Part shown: positions 15,819 through 24,962 of the stretch, piece after piece | How the letters are laid out: every line of letters begins with the position of its first letter | Numbering within the stretch: position 1 is the stretch's first letter | From: Bog-473 sp963750075 | Lineage (GTDB): Bacteria; Actinomycetota; Acidimicrobiia; Acidimicrobiales; RAAP-2 | Assembly: GCA_963750075.1 (NCBI GenBank) | Contig: CAVVPG010000001.1 | Span: 992,001 to 1,056,000, forward strand | Direction: 5' to 3' | DNA: 64,000 nt | The notes under the pieces: generated by a model | Databases searched by the model: none | What the model saw: the letters and a program-made list of their open reading frames with translations, nothing else | Told to the model about the DNA's origin: nothing | Program-made: the position numbers and the translations under genes

Positions 15819-16973
15819 TCAGGTGTCGAACGCCACCACGCCGCGGACGATCGTGCCCGCCGCCTGGTCGTCGTAGCCCTGCTGCACCTGGTCGAGCGTG
15901 TACTCCTGCGTGATCAGCTCGTCGATCTTCAGCTGGCCCGCTTCGAAGAGGTTCAAGAGGTTCGGCACCTGCACCCGCGGGCTCTGCGAGCCGAAGACCG
16001 TGCCGAGCAGCGACTGGTTGAACATGGCCAGGTTGAACAGGTTGAGCTGGACGTCCATCTGGTGGAACGGCGCGATGGCGGTCGCCACGATGCGGGCGTC
16101 CTTGGACCCGCAGGCGCACGCCTCGGCGATCATCTCGCCCTTCAGGCCACCGGGCGTGAGGATCACGACGTCGGCATTGCGCCCCATCGTGAGCTCCGGG
16201 AGCAGGAAGGGCACCTCGGCCAGCGACGCCGCCGTGTGGGTGGCGCCGATCTCCTTGGCCTTCTCGAGCTTGAAGGGCACCGGGTCCACCGCGATGACGT
16301 GGCGCGCCCCGGCGATGCGGGCACCCTGGATGGCGCCCGAGCCGACGCCGCCGCAGCCGGCGACGACCACCGTCTCGCCCGGCTTCACCTTGGCCCGGTC
16401 GACGGCGGAGCCGAAACCGGTGGCGATGCCGCAGCTGATCAACGCGGCCGCCTTCATGTTGTCCCAAGGGTTGATGCGCACCAGCGAGTTCTCGTGGCAC
16501 ACCATCTCGTCGGCGAACGTGCCCAGCTGCGCCATGCGGTTCAGGTTCTCGCCGCCCAGGTGGTAGCGGTAGGTGCCGTCGCTGATCATGCCGCCGGCCA
16601 GCGTCATCATCCCGAGGTCGCACAGGTTCTGGCGGCCCGACGCACACCAGTGGCAGGTCCCGCAGGACGGGATGAAGGAGACGGCCACGTGGTCGCCCTG
16701 GGCGACCTGGGTCACGTTCGTGCCCACCTCGGTCACGATGCCCGAGCCCTCGTGGCCCCCGACGACGGGGAACATCGACTTCACGCCGATCATCTCGAGC
16801 ACCTCGGGCGGCGCGGCGATGTCGCCGGAGCGCAGGTGCTCGTCGGAGTGGCACATGCCCGAATAGACCATCTTGACCCTGACCTCACGGGTGCCCGGGG
16901 GGTCGAGCTGAATCTCCTCCGTCTTCCAAGGCTCGTTGAGCCCGGTGCACACCGCCGCACGCGTGGTCGTCAT
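15819..16973 (-). CDS. NDMA-dependent (mycofactocin-type) alcohol dehydrogenase
   Basis: A 384-residue zinc-type medium-chain alcohol dehydrogenase. The catalytic zinc set is CHSDEHLR and GGHEGSG; the structural zinc loop is CGTCHWCASGRQNLC; the cofactor motif is AGCGGVGSGA. The KSMFPVVGGHEG context and length match the class that holds NAD tightly and needs an external acceptor such as NDMA, which in vivo is mycofactocin. GGGAGGGA precedes the ATG. It faces mftD and lies at the edge of the mft neighbourhood, supporting a role as a mycofactocin client. Confidence 0.9.
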   Translation of the reverse strand: MTTTRAAVCTGLNEPWKTEEIQLDPPGTREVRVKMVYSGMCHSDEHLRSGDIAAPPEVLEMIGVKSMFPVVGGHEGSGIVTEVGTNVTQVAQGDHVAVSFIPSCGTCHWCASGRQNLCDLGMMTLAGGMISDGTYRYHLGGENLNRMAQLGTFADEMVCHENSLVRINPWDNMKAAALISCGIATGFGSAVDRAKVKPGETVVVAGCGGVGSGAIQGARIAGARHVIAVDPVPFKLEKAKEIGATHTAASLAEVPFLLPELTMGRNADVVILTPGGLKGEMIAEACACGSKDARIVATAIAPFHQMDVQLNLFNLAMFNQSLLGTVFGSQSPRVQVPNLLNLFEAGQLKIDELITQEYTLDQVQQGYDDQAAGTIVRGVVAFDT

Positions 16974-17089
16974 GGCTGTCCCTCCCTGAGGCTTGGGCGA
17001 ACCTGTTCGCGCCCTCAGTATCGCCCCCCGGCCCGGCGCCGACAAACGGGGTGGCCGTCGGCTCCCCGGGTCCCGCCCGAGGCCGGCGG

Positions 17090-17095
17090 TAGTGT
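17090..17095 (+). promoter_or_regulatory. -10 hexamer TAGTGT, leaderless layout
   Basis: TAGTGT ends six bases before the GTG start of the cyclase-family gene; no ribosome site is present between them, so a leaderless mRNA is likely. Confidence 0.45.
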
Positions 17096-17101
17096 GCGCG
17101 C

Positions 17102-18040
17102 GTGCCCGTCCCCGCCGTGTTCGCCGAGGTGGCCGCCCGTGTCCGCAACTGGGGTCGATGGGGACCCGACGACGAGATCGGCACACTCAACCTCATCGAC
17201 GCCGACAGCAGGCGGCGTGCCGCCGCGTCGGTCGCCTCGGGTCGGGCGTTCGCCCTCGGGCTGCCCCTCTCGGAGGCGGAGGGCATCCAGGCCGGCTTCG
17301 TCGAGGGCCGCGTGAACCCGACCCGGACCATGGTCCAGGTCAACCTCCCGGTCAACGCCGAAGAACCCGACTGGGTCTGCTTCAGTGAGGACGTCCTCAC
17401 CTTGGCCACCCAGTGCGCCACCCACTGGGACGCCCTCGCCCACAGCAGCTACGGGGGGGTGATCTACAACGGCTACCCCGCCGCGTCCGTCACCGACGAG
17501 GGCGCCGCGCGCTGTGGCATCCACCGGCTGACGACGGTCGTGAGCCGCGGCGTCCTCCTCGACGTGGCCCGCGCCCTCGGGAGGGAGGTGCTCGAGCCCG
17601 GGTACCCCATCATGCCCGGCGACCTCGACGCGGCGTGCGAGCTGGCCAAGGTCGTGGTGGAGGCGGGAGACATCGTCCTGGTGCGCACGGGTCAGATGGT
17701 GCATCTCGCTCCCGGACAGCGCGACCTGCTCGCCTACACGTTCCCCTCACCGGGCCTGACCATCGAGACGGCCGAGTGGTTCCACACCCATGACGTGGCC
17801 GCGGTCGCCACGGACACGCTGCCCTTCGAGGTCATCCCCTGCCAGCACGAGGACGCCTACCTCCCCGTCCATCTGCTGCACCTGGTGGAGATGGGCCTGA
17901 CTCAGGGCCAGAACTGGGTGTTGGACCCGCTGGCGGAGGAGTGCGCGGCGGACGGCCGCTACGCGTTCCTGCTCGACGCGACGCCGCTCCCGCTGACCGC
18001 CGGGCTGGGCTCGCCCCTCAACCCGGTGGCGCTGAAGTGA
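17102..18040 (+). CDS. Cyclase-family (kynurenine formamidase-like) metal hydrolase
   Basis: A 312-residue protein of the 'putative cyclase' family. The characteristic metal motif is CATHWDALAH near residue 105-114. Family members hydrolyse formylkynurenine, isatin or similar amides, or aid polyketide ring closure. The start is a GTG six bases after a TAGTGT hexamer. It is divergent from the alcohol dehydrogenase, with 128 bases between, and its last 23 bases overlap the end of the leftward TetR gene. The substrate is unknown. Confidence 0.8.
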   Translation: MPVPAVFAEVAARVRNWGRWGPDDEIGTLNLIDADSRRRAAASVASGRAFALGLPLSEAEGIQAGFVEGRVNPTRTMVQVNLPVNAEEPDWVCFSEDVLTLATQCATHWDALAHSSYGGVIYNGYPAASVTDEGAARCGIHRLTTVVSRGVLLDVARALGREVLEPGYPIMPGDLDAACELAKVVVEAGDIVLVRTGQMVHLAPGQRDLLAYTFPSPGLTIETAEWFHTHDVAAVATDTLPFEVIPCQHEDAYLPVHLLHLVEMGLTQGQNWVLDPLAEECAADGRYAFLLDATPLPLTAGLGSPLNPVALK

Positions 18041-18833
18041 CTCCGCGGCGGCGGGTGGCGGCGCCCAGCACCGGCCCGGTGCGTGGCCGGGAGGCCTCAC
18101 GCGGAGGGGCGGCGGCGGGGGGCCCGGTGCGTCCCGTGACGGCCCAGTGCAGCATGCGGGCCTGGGTGTCGATGAGGTTGGCCGTGCGGATGCCCCAGAA
18201 CTCGAAGCCGTAGCGGTGGGCCGACACGCTGGCGAACATGGCCACCAGCGTCCCCGCCACGGCCATCGGGTCCGCGCCCGCCGGTGAGGACGACGCTGCG
18301 CCCGGTCCACCGGCCGGAGAGGGCGAGGCGGCGGCGATCACCTGGGCCAGGGCCACCGTGACCGCGTTGAGGGCGCGCACCCGGATGCCGCGCAGCTGGG
18401 CGTCGCCCTCCTCGGTCGCGAGGTCCATGACGCGGAAGACGGCGCGGTTGTCCTCCCAGTAGGCGAGGAACCCCTCGGTGACCGCGCGCGCCGTCTCCCA
18501 GCTCGCTGCCTCCGACCAGTCCCCGCCGACCAGCTCGGCCAGCTGCCCCGCCTGGTCCACCATCCCCTCCGCCAGGACGCGGATGGCCTGCTCCACGTTG
18601 GCGAAGTACTGGTAGAAGGTGGCCGGCGACGTCCGCGCCTGCCGCGCGATGTCAGTGACCTTCACCGAACGCCACGAGGTGGTCGTGAGGAGCTCCACGG
18701 TGGCGTCGAGCAGGCGCTGGCGGGTCTGGCGTCCCCGCTCGCCGGGCACCCTCCCGTCGGTGGTCGCGACCTCCCCGGTGTACTCCTCCAGGGCGACGAT
18801 GGCGGCCTCTCGCCCGGGACTGCGTCCTGGCAT
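18018..18833 (-). CDS. TetR-family regulator
   Basis: A 271-residue TetR repressor. The N-terminal helix-turn-helix reads RQTRQRLLDATVELL then VTDIARQARTSPATFYQYFANVEQAI, the classic family pattern. The ligand domain is longer than usual because of a Pro/Ala/Gly-rich insertion (around ASPSPAGGPGAASSSPAG) and a Pro/Arg-rich tail. It is divergent from a second TetR gene 63 bases away, so each may control the shared promoter region. The ligand is unknown. Confidence 0.85.
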   Translation of the reverse strand: MPGRSPGREAAIVALEEYTGEVATTDGRVPGERGRQTRQRLLDATVELLTTTSWRSVKVTDIARQARTSPATFYQYFANVEQAIRVLAEGMVDQAGQLAELVGGDWSEAASWETARAVTEGFLAYWEDNRAVFRVMDLATEEGDAQLRGIRVRALNAVTVALAQVIAAASPSPAGGPGAASSSPAGADPMAVAGTLVAMFASVSAHRYGFEFWGIRTANLIDTQARMLHWAVTGRTGPPAAAPPREASRPRTGPVLGAATRRRGVTSAPPG

Positions 18834-18841
18834 GGCCCCGC

Positions 18842-18890
18842 AGCGTAGCGGCACCTTCTCCGAAGACCCAGGTGACGGTGCGGATACGCT
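18842..18890. promoter_or_regulatory. Divergent TetR promoters, paired TACGCT hexamers
   Basis: The same hexamer TACGCT occurs on both strands: minus strand at 18842-18847, eight bases before the leftward TetR ATG, and plus strand at 18885-18890, six bases before the rightward TetR ATG. Both are placed as -10 elements of leaderless or near-leaderless messages. The short space between them is the natural place for a shared operator. Confidence 0.45.
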
Positions 18891-18896
18891 GTCGGG

Positions 18897-19505
18897 ATGC
18901 AGCAGACGGTGGCCCGCCCGCTCACCCGCGCGCAGCAGGCCCGGCGTCAGCGCGTCATCGACGCCGCCATGGCCCTCGGGCTCGAGGGGGGGTACGAGTC
19001 GGTGCAGATGCGCGACGTCGCGGCCCGGGCCGACGTCGCCATGGGCACGGTGTACCGCTACTTCACCAGCAAGGACCACCTCCTGGCCGCCACCCTGGTG
19101 CACTGGGTGGAGATGCTCGACACCCGCATCGGGCAGCACCCGCCCCGCGGCGAGCACCCGGCCGACCGCGTCCTGGAGGTCCTCGACCGCGCCTTGCGCG
19201 CCATGGGCCGCCAGCCCAAGCTCGTGGCGGCGGTCTTCACCTCCCTCTCCTCGCCCGACCCGGGTGCCGTCGGCTGCCAGCAGCAGATCACCCTGCTGAT
19301 GGAAGGGATCATCTCGCGGGCGATGGGCCAGCCCGAGATCCCCGACATGTCCGACCGGGCCCGCATGATCGGGCACGTCTGGTACTCCGCGCTGGTCGGC
19401 TGGATCAACGGGTGGTCCACCATGGCGCGCGTCTACGACGAGCTCGCCGTGTCGGTGCGCCTCTTGCTGCCCGACGAGCTCGTCGAACGGCGCAACCCGG
19501 CCTGA
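18897..19505 (+). CDS. TetR-family regulator, KstR-like
   Basis: A 202-residue TetR protein whose N-terminal domain (RQRVIDAAMALGLEGGYESVQMRDVAARADVAMGTVYRYFTSK, read in parts) resembles KstR, the repressor of cholesterol and steroid catabolism in mycobacteria, especially the GGYE-VQMR-VA-RADVA-GT-YRYF pattern. The C-terminal ligand domain has no further identifying motif. It is followed 48 bases later by an ABC exporter that it may control. KstR-like is a similarity statement; no steroid genes are present in the window. Confidence 0.8.
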   Translation: MQQTVARPLTRAQQARRQRVIDAAMALGLEGGYESVQMRDVAARADVAMGTVYRYFTSKDHLLAATLVHWVEMLDTRIGQHPPRGEHPADRVLEVLDRALRAMGRQPKLVAAVFTSLSSPDPGAVGCQQQITLLMEGIISRAMGQPEIPDMSDRARMIGHVWYSALVGWINGWSTMARVYDELAVSVRLLLPDELVERRNPA

Positions 19506-19540
19506 GCCGGCGGCGACCCGGAGGGCTCGCGCGCCCGCGC

Positions 19541-19546
19541 TAACGT
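19541..19546 (+). promoter_or_regulatory. -10 hexamer TAACGT, leaderless layout
   Basis: TAACGT ends seven bases before the ATG of the ABC ATPase gene with no ribosome site between. This suggests the exporter has its own leaderless message in addition to read-through from the TetR gene. Confidence 0.45.
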
Positions 19547-19553
19547 CGCCCCG

Positions 19554-20495
19554 ATGACCGCCGGCGCCCCCACCCGCGGCCTTCCCGTCCAGATCAGCGG
19601 CCTCACCAAGCACTTCGGGCCGGTCCTGGCGGTCGACCACCTGTCGTTCACCGTCGAGCCCGGGAGGGTGACCGGATTCCTGGGGCCCAACGGGTCCGGC
19701 AAGACGACCACCCTGCGCATGCTGCTCGGCCTGGTGCATCCCTCCGCCGGGACGGCCACCATCGGTGGTCGCAATTATCAAGACCTCGAGAACCCGTCGC
19801 GCACCGTGGGGGCGGTGCTCGAAGCGACCAGCTTCCACCCGGCGCGGCGGGCCCGGACTCATCTGCGCATGGCGGCCCGCGCCGGCGGCCACGACGAGAA
19901 ACGCGCCGACGAGGTGCTCGAGCTGGTCGGCCTGACGGCCGACGCCAAGCGCAAGGTGGGCGGATTCTCCATGGGCATGCGGCAGCGGCTCGAGCTGGCG
20001 ACCGCGCTCATCGGCGATCCCGACGTCCTCATCCTCGACGAGCCGTCCAACGGCCTCGATCCCCAGGGCATCGCGTGGCTGCGGGACTTCATGCGCTACT
20101 TCGCCGGCGAAGGTCGCACGGTGCTCGTCTCGTCGCACCTTCTGGCCGAGATGGCCCAGACCATCGACGACGCCGTGATCGTGTCGTTCGGCCAGCTCAA
20201 GGCACAGGGCACCCTCGAGGAGATCACGTCGGGCATGACGGGCATGGTCATGCGGGCCCGCACGCCCGAGGCGGACCGCCTCTGCGCCGTGCTGACCGAC
20301 GCCCACGTGGCGTTCCGCCGGCTCACGCACGACGAGGTGGCCATGGACGGCGTCACGCCGGAGCAGGTCGGGCCGCTGCTGGCCTCGAACCAGATCGTGC
20401 TCTACGAGCTGACCCAGGAGGGCGCCGACCTCGAGTCGGTCTTCCTGTCCCTGACGGCCGGCCTGGGCTTCGGCGAGATAGCGGCGCACGCGTGA
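19554..20495 (+). CDS. ABC transporter ATP-binding protein
   Basis: A 313-residue nucleotide-binding subunit of a DrrA/CcmA-type exporter. Walker A is GPNGSGKTT (about 44-52), the signature is GGFSMGMRQRLELA, Walker B is VLILDEPSNGLDPQG and the switch His is in VLVSSHLL. A C-terminal extension of about 90 residues matches antibiotic/drug exporters. It hydrolyses ATP to drive the permease encoded next, whose GTG start overlaps this gene's stop. Confidence 0.9.
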   Translation: MTAGAPTRGLPVQISGLTKHFGPVLAVDHLSFTVEPGRVTGFLGPNGSGKTTTLRMLLGLVHPSAGTATIGGRNYQDLENPSRTVGAVLEATSFHPARRARTHLRMAARAGGHDEKRADEVLELVGLTADAKRKVGGFSMGMRQRLELATALIGDPDVLILDEPSNGLDPQGIAWLRDFMRYFAGEGRTVLVSSHLLAEMAQTIDDAVIVSFGQLKAQGTLEEITSGMTGMVMRARTPEADRLCAVLTDAHVAFRRLTHDEVAMDGVTPEQVGPLLASNQIVLYELTQEGADLESVFLSLTAGLGFGEIAAHA

Positions 20496-21292
20496 TCAAC
20501 GCCATCCGCGCCGAGCTCATCAAGATGCGGTCGATGCCCGGCGTGTGGGTCTCCTTCGGCCTGGGCTTCCCGCTGACCATCCTCATCTGCATCGCCGTGC
20601 TCGCGGGGGCGGGGGGGTTCCCGGGTCACACCTTCTACTACGTCGAGACGCTGCGGCAGCGGCGAGCGCTGCTCGGGGCCGGGTACTTCGCGATCGAGAT
20701 CCTCGCCCCGATCATCGGTGTCCTCTGCGTCACCGGCGAGTACCGGCACAAGACCATCACGACGACACTCGTGCTGACCCCGGTGCGCACCCGGGTGCTG
20801 GGAGCGAAGGTGGTCGTGACCGCCGTGTGGTCGGTCTTCCTGGCACTGCTGACGCTCGTCGCCGTGGCCGCCGTGGGCCTGCCCTGGAACGCCGCGCTGG
20901 GCGGCGTCACCTCGTCGGTCACGGACCAGGTGGGGGCCGTCGTACCCGGCCTGCTCCTCTCCGCCGTACTGCTCGGCCTGTTCGGTCTCGGCTTCGGCAC
21001 CCTCGTCAAGAACCAGGTGGCGGCGATCCTGCTCACCATCGGCGGCACGCTGATCCTCGAGACCATCCTGATCGCGCTGGCCCGGGCCATCTTCCACTAC
21101 GACCTGAACTGGCTGCCCAACGCGGCGGGTGCGGCGCTGGCCGGCGACATCGCCCGCGGCATCGGGGGCGGAGGCGGGCGCGAGGGGCTGCGGCTCCTCA
21201 CGTGGTGGCAGGGAGGCCTCGTCATGCTCCTGTGGGGCCTGGTGCCCCTCACCGTCGGCTACTTCACGACCTTCCGCCGCGACGTCACGTAG
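20492..21292 (+). CDS. ABC transporter permease (ABC-2 type)
   Basis: A 266-residue protein with about six membrane helices, beginning INAIRAELIKMRSMPGVW, the usual opening of ABC-2 permeases, and containing CVTGEYRHKTITTTLVLTP, the conserved juxtamembrane segment of this family. It pairs with the ATPase through a GTGA overlap. The substrate is unknown; small hydrophobic compounds or lipids are typical for the class. A hairpin follows its stop codon. Confidence 0.9.
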   Translation: MINAIRAELIKMRSMPGVWVSFGLGFPLTILICIAVLAGAGGFPGHTFYYVETLRQRRALLGAGYFAIEILAPIIGVLCVTGEYRHKTITTTLVLTPVRTRVLGAKVVVTAVWSVFLALLTLVAVAAVGLPWNAALGGVTSSVTDQVGAVVPGLLLSAVLLGLFGLGFGTLVKNQVAAILLTIGGTLILETILIALARAIFHYDLNWLPNAAGAALAGDIARGIGGGGGREGLRLLTWWQGGLVMLLWGLVPLTVGYFTTFRRDVT

Positions 21293-21306
21293 CGGCCATG
21301 GGCCGC
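21292..21306. terminator. Hairpin between convergent permease and amidohydrolase
   Basis: GCGGCC-ATG-GGCCGC forms a 6-bp stem with a three-base loop starting at the last base of the permease stop codon and ending eight bases before the stop of the leftward gene. Confidence 0.45.
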
Positions 21307-21313
21307 CGGGCGG

Positions 21314-22981
21314 TCAGCCCCGCAACACGGTGCCCGGTCGGGCCGCCAGGCCGTCCTCCACCGGTGCGCCGTCGACCCGGATCGGCACGCCGTTCACCAG
21401 CGTGTGCGTCATGCCGACCGGTGCATCGGCGGTGAGGCGCTCGCCGTCGGCCGGGAAGTCGCGCACGCGGCGCAGCGGCCCCGGGGCGACCGTCTCGGGG
21501 TCGAAGACGCAGAGATCGGCCGCCTTGCCGACCTCGACCGTCCCCCGGTCGGCCAGGCCGTAGACCCCCGCCGGCTCACCCGTCAGCTTGTGGATCGCCC
21601 GCTCCAGTGGCATGACGCCGCGCTCGCGCACCCAATTGCCGAGGAGATCGGTGGAGAAGCAGGCGTCGCACAGCTGCGAGACGTGGGCACCCGAGTCCGC
21701 CAGCCCGAGGAGCACGTTGTCCCGCGGCAGCAACCATGCGATGGCATCGGGGTCGTCGTTGGCCAGCACCGACCAGAAGCGCGACTCGAGGTCGTCGTCG
21801 AGCGACACGTCGAGCATCACGTCGAGGGGCGTACAGCCCCGCTCCTGTGCCAGCACCGCCACGGGGTGGTCGGCCAGCTCGGGGTGCGAGCGTGACTCGG
21901 CTACCGAGATGGACCCCCAGTTGAGCGGGAAGCCCCCCGCCTTCCCGCTGACGTCGTCCCAGGCCGTGGCGCGCCAGGCGGGGTCGCGGTAGGCGGCGAG
22001 GCGCTCCGCCTTGGACTTGCCCATCAGAGCGGCGAACGTGGGGCGCATGTTGAGGGTGAAGGGCTCGGACAGGTTCATCTGGAACACCAGGGGGCGGCAG
22101 GACACCTGCGGCCACACCTCGACGCCCTCCGCCCAGGCGGCGTCGTGCTCGGCGATCACCTTCTCGTGGTACGGATAGCCCTTCACCGTGAGGAGGGCGG
22201 TCCAGGTGAACGGGCGCCCCACCTCGCGCTGGAGCCGGAAGACCTCCTGGTTGGGGAAGACCCCCCCGGGGAGCAGCGCCACGACGCCGCGCCCGCTCTG
22301 CTTGACGGGCTCGAGCAGGGCCCGCAGCTCGGCGAGGTCGGCCACCCGCGACGGCACCGGTCGGCCCTTGTCCCCGTTGTGGGTCGGCGACGCGCTCGAG
22401 GCGAAGCCCGCCGCCCCGCCCGCCATGGCCTCGGCCACGACAGCCTGCATGCGGGCGATCTCGTCGTCGGTGGCGGCGCGCTCGTAGGCGTCCTCGCCCA
22501 TCACGTACAGCCGCACCGCGGTGTGGCCCACGTAGCAGCCGTAGTTCAGGGCCATCCCGCGCGCCGCGACGGCATCGAGGTACTGCGGGAAGGTCTCGAA
22601 CTCGCTCCACGGAACGCCGGCGGCCAGGGTGTCGAAGCTCATGTCCTCGACGTGCTGGAGCGTGTGGGCCAGCAGCTCGACGCCGTCCGGGCGGATCGGC
22701 GCGATGGAGAACCCGCAGTTTCCCGCGATCACCGTCGTCACGCCGTGGAAGGACGACGGTGTCAGAGCGGGGTCCCAGAAGACCTGTGCGTCGTAGTGGG
22801 TGTGGATGTCGATGAAGCCCGGGGACACCACCTGACCTTCTGCGTCGAGGACGCGTGCACCCTCGAGTCCCCGGCCGATACCGGTGATGCGGCCGCCGGT
22901 GACGGCCACGTCGGCCTGTTCACCCACGGTCCCGGTCCCGTCGACCACGGTGCCACCACGGATCACGATGTCGGCTTGCAT
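21314..22981 (-). CDS. D-aminoacylase-like amidohydrolase
   Basis: A 555-residue metal-dependent hydrolase of the N-acyl-D-amino-acid deacylase group. It opens with the TIM-barrel flank IVIRGGTVVDGTG, then SPGFIDIHTHYDAQVFWDP carrying the HxH metal site, then VIAGNCGFSIAP, GYPYHEKV, GLADSGAHVSQLCD (catalytic Asp and His) and the C-terminal GTVEVGKAADLCVFD. Length is normal. It stands alone, convergent with the ABC permease. The acyl substrate is not predictable. Confidence 0.88.
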   Translation of the reverse strand: MQADIVIRGGTVVDGTGTVGEQADVAVTGGRITGIGRGLEGARVLDAEGQVVSPGFIDIHTHYDAQVFWDPALTPSSFHGVTTVIAGNCGFSIAPIRPDGVELLAHTLQHVEDMSFDTLAAGVPWSEFETFPQYLDAVAARGMALNYGCYVGHTAVRLYVMGEDAYERAATDDEIARMQAVVAEAMAGGAAGFASSASPTHNGDKGRPVPSRVADLAELRALLEPVKQSGRGVVALLPGGVFPNQEVFRLQREVGRPFTWTALLTVKGYPYHEKVIAEHDAAWAEGVEVWPQVSCRPLVFQMNLSEPFTLNMRPTFAALMGKSKAERLAAYRDPAWRATAWDDVSGKAGGFPLNWGSISVAESRSHPELADHPVAVLAQERGCTPLDVMLDVSLDDDLESRFWSVLANDDPDAIAWLLPRDNVLLGLADSGAHVSQLCDACFSTDLLGNWVRERGVMPLERAIHKLTGEPAGVYGLADRGTVEVGKAADLCVFDPETVAPGPLRRVRDFPADGERLTADAPVGMTHTLVNGVPIRVDGAPVEDGLAARPGTVLRG

Positions 22982-23127
22982 GCACCCATCGTCGCAGCCC
23001 TGGCGGCTCGCTGCACGCGCGAGTTGCCGGCCTGCGGCCGCGGTCGGATACCGTGGGATTCGAGGGCCCGCGACGTTGCGGGTAGGGGTGAACGACGCGC
23101 CCGGTGGGCGCTGGACTGGAGTGTCGC

Positions 23128-24243
23128 ATGGCGGTTCGCTTTTTCAGGTCGAAGGAAGTGCCCCAACCGGACGACTCCTTGCAGATCTCCGGCGCCATCG
23201 TCGCCCCCTCCGACGGCCCGTCCCCCGTCCAGCTCGTCGACGCCGGCCACGCCCCCCACGGCCTCGGCGTGGTGCGGGACCAGTACTCCCGGAAGATCCG
23301 CAAGTCCCCGACGATCCGGATGGTCCCCAGCTCCATCATGGTGGAGGGCCGGCGGCTGCGCTTCGCCGTCTCCGACAACGTCGACGCCCACGGGCCCGAC
23401 GGCCCGGGGTCCCCTCCCATCTGGGCCATCAACATCCACGGCTACTTCGCCGGCGGCGGCATGTACTGGCGCGAGAGCGCCCGGCTGGCCGAGCAGCTGG
23501 GCTGGCGCGTCATCAACCCGAGCCTTCCCGGTTTCGGCGGGAGCGACCCCCTCGAGTGGCAGGACGTGTCCATGGAGAGCCTGGCCAACCAGGTCATGAC
23601 GATTGCGCACAAGGTCGACGCCGGCCCAGCCGTCCTGCTCGGCCACTCGATGGGTGGCGCCGTCGCCGTCCAATTCGCGCACGACCACCCGCGGCGGACC
23701 ATCGGGGTGATCTACCGCGACGGCGTGAGCACACCGGCCTGGAAGGAGCGGAAGGGCATCCTTCCCGCCCTGCTGTCGCCCATCCTGCCGGACGTCGCCC
23801 CGATGGTCGACATGATCGCCGCCGTCTTCTTCGACCTGCCCGACCTCGCGCTCGGCCGCCTGTATTCGACGGTGCGCGCCGTGCTGCCCGACATGCGTCA
23901 GAACATCCGCACGGTGGCGCAGACGATGCCTGTCGGGAGCATGCTCATGTCGGTCGACCAGCGCAGCGAGGTGCGTCATCTCGTGGCCCAGCAGATCCCC
24001 ATCCTCAACGAGTGGGGCTGTTTCGATCGCATCACGCCGGGCCACACCGCATTGGAATTCGCCGCTATCGCACGCTCACCCGTGCTGTGGGTGCCGGGGG
24101 GACACAGCTGGATGCTGGCGCGCCCCCAGGGCCAGGCGGACATCCTCACGCATCTTGTGCGGGGCCGTGATTTCGTCGACCAGCTCGAGGCTCGCTGGCG
24201 TCAGCTCACCCCGCGCGAGTACACACTGCGCGCCGTCAACTGA
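23128..24243 (+). CDS. Alpha/beta-hydrolase
   Basis: A 371-residue hydrolase. After an N-terminal extension of about 100 residues with no recognised motif come the oxyanion-hole region INIHGYFAGGG, PSLPGFGGSDP, the nucleophile elbow GHSMGGAVA (Ser), and a late WVPGGHSWML with the likely catalytic His. The ATG at 23128 is chosen because GGAG lies about six bases upstream; an in-frame start eight codons earlier lacks a site. DedA follows 58 bases later in the same direction. The substrate is unknown. Confidence 0.82.
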   Translation: MAVRFFRSKEVPQPDDSLQISGAIVAPSDGPSPVQLVDAGHAPHGLGVVRDQYSRKIRKSPTIRMVPSSIMVEGRRLRFAVSDNVDAHGPDGPGSPPIWAINIHGYFAGGGMYWRESARLAEQLGWRVINPSLPGFGGSDPLEWQDVSMESLANQVMTIAHKVDAGPAVLLGHSMGGAVAVQFAHDHPRRTIGVIYRDGVSTPAWKERKGILPALLSPILPDVAPMVDMIAAVFFDLPDLALGRLYSTVRAVLPDMRQNIRTVAQTMPVGSMLMSVDQRSEVRHLVAQQIPILNEWGCFDRITPGHTALEFAAIARSPVLWVPGGHSWMLARPQGQADILTHLVRGRDFVDQLEARWRQLTPREYTLRAVN

Positions 24244-24301
24244 CGATCGCCGTGCGGCGGGCTCGCCTCCCGACCCCCGCCTGCTGCACTGAGCACGAGC
24301 C

Positions 24302-24952
24302 GTGATCAGCCGGCTGCTCCAGCCGCTGCTCTCCCTGCACGGGTGGGAGGCCTACGTGCTGGTCGGCCTACTCGTCTTCGCCGAGGACGCCGTCATGCTC
24401 GGCTTCGTGTTCCCCGGCGAGACGGCCGCAATCCTCGGCGGCGTCCTGGCGTCCCGGGGTGGCGTCAGCCTGGGCGGCATCGTCGCCACGGTCGTGCTGT
24501 GCGCCATCGTGGGCGACTCCGTCGGCTACGCCGTCGGTGACCGCTGGGGGCGCCAGCTCATGCAGCTCGGCCCCCTGCGCAAACGCCAGAAAGGCGTCGA
24601 CTCCACGCTCGAGCTTCTGGCCCGGCGCGGCGCCATCGCGGTGTTCGTGGGTCGCTTCTCCGCCTTCCTGCGCGCCGTCATCCCGGGGCTGGCCGGCATG
24701 TCCCAGATGCGCTACCGCATCTTCCTGCCCGCCAACGCCGCCGGCGGCATCTGCTGGGGAGTCCTCTTCGTCCTGCTCGGCTACTTCGTCGGCGAGCGGG
24801 TCGAGAAAGCCAGTGGGATCGCGTCCGACATCCTGCTGGGTCTCATCGTCGTGGTCGTCGCCCTGCTCTTCGTCCTCCACCGGCGCAAGGAGAAGCGCGA
24901 GGTCGAAGGCCCGTCTGAGGCGGCGACGCCCGAGAACGACCCCGCCGGCTGA
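24302..24952 (+). CDS. DedA-family membrane protein
   Basis: A 216-residue DedA (SNARE-associated/VTT) protein. Characteristic pieces are FVFPGETAAILGG, the GDSVGYAVGDRWG segment and the conserved FVGRFSAFLRAVIPGLAGMSQMRYRIF helix-loop, followed by a terminal membrane helix and a charged tail. Family members act as lipid scramblases or flippases (undecaprenyl phosphate, phosphatidylethanolamine) in the cytoplasmic membrane. The start is GTG. Confidence 0.9.
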   Translation: MISRLLQPLLSLHGWEAYVLVGLLVFAEDAVMLGFVFPGETAAILGGVLASRGGVSLGGIVATVVLCAIVGDSVGYAVGDRWGRQLMQLGPLRKRQKGVDSTLELLARRGAIAVFVGRFSAFLRAVIPGLAGMSQMRYRIFLPANAAGGICWGVLFVLLGYFVGERVEKASGIASDILLGLIVVVVALLFVLHRRKEKREVEGPSEAATPENDPAG

Positions 24953-24962
24953 TCGGCCGGGA

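Noticed and set aside
18897..19505. Naming this regulator MftR or KstR
   Set aside because: It is about 9 kb from mftA, and KstR similarity is limited to the DNA-binding region; no steroid genes are visible.
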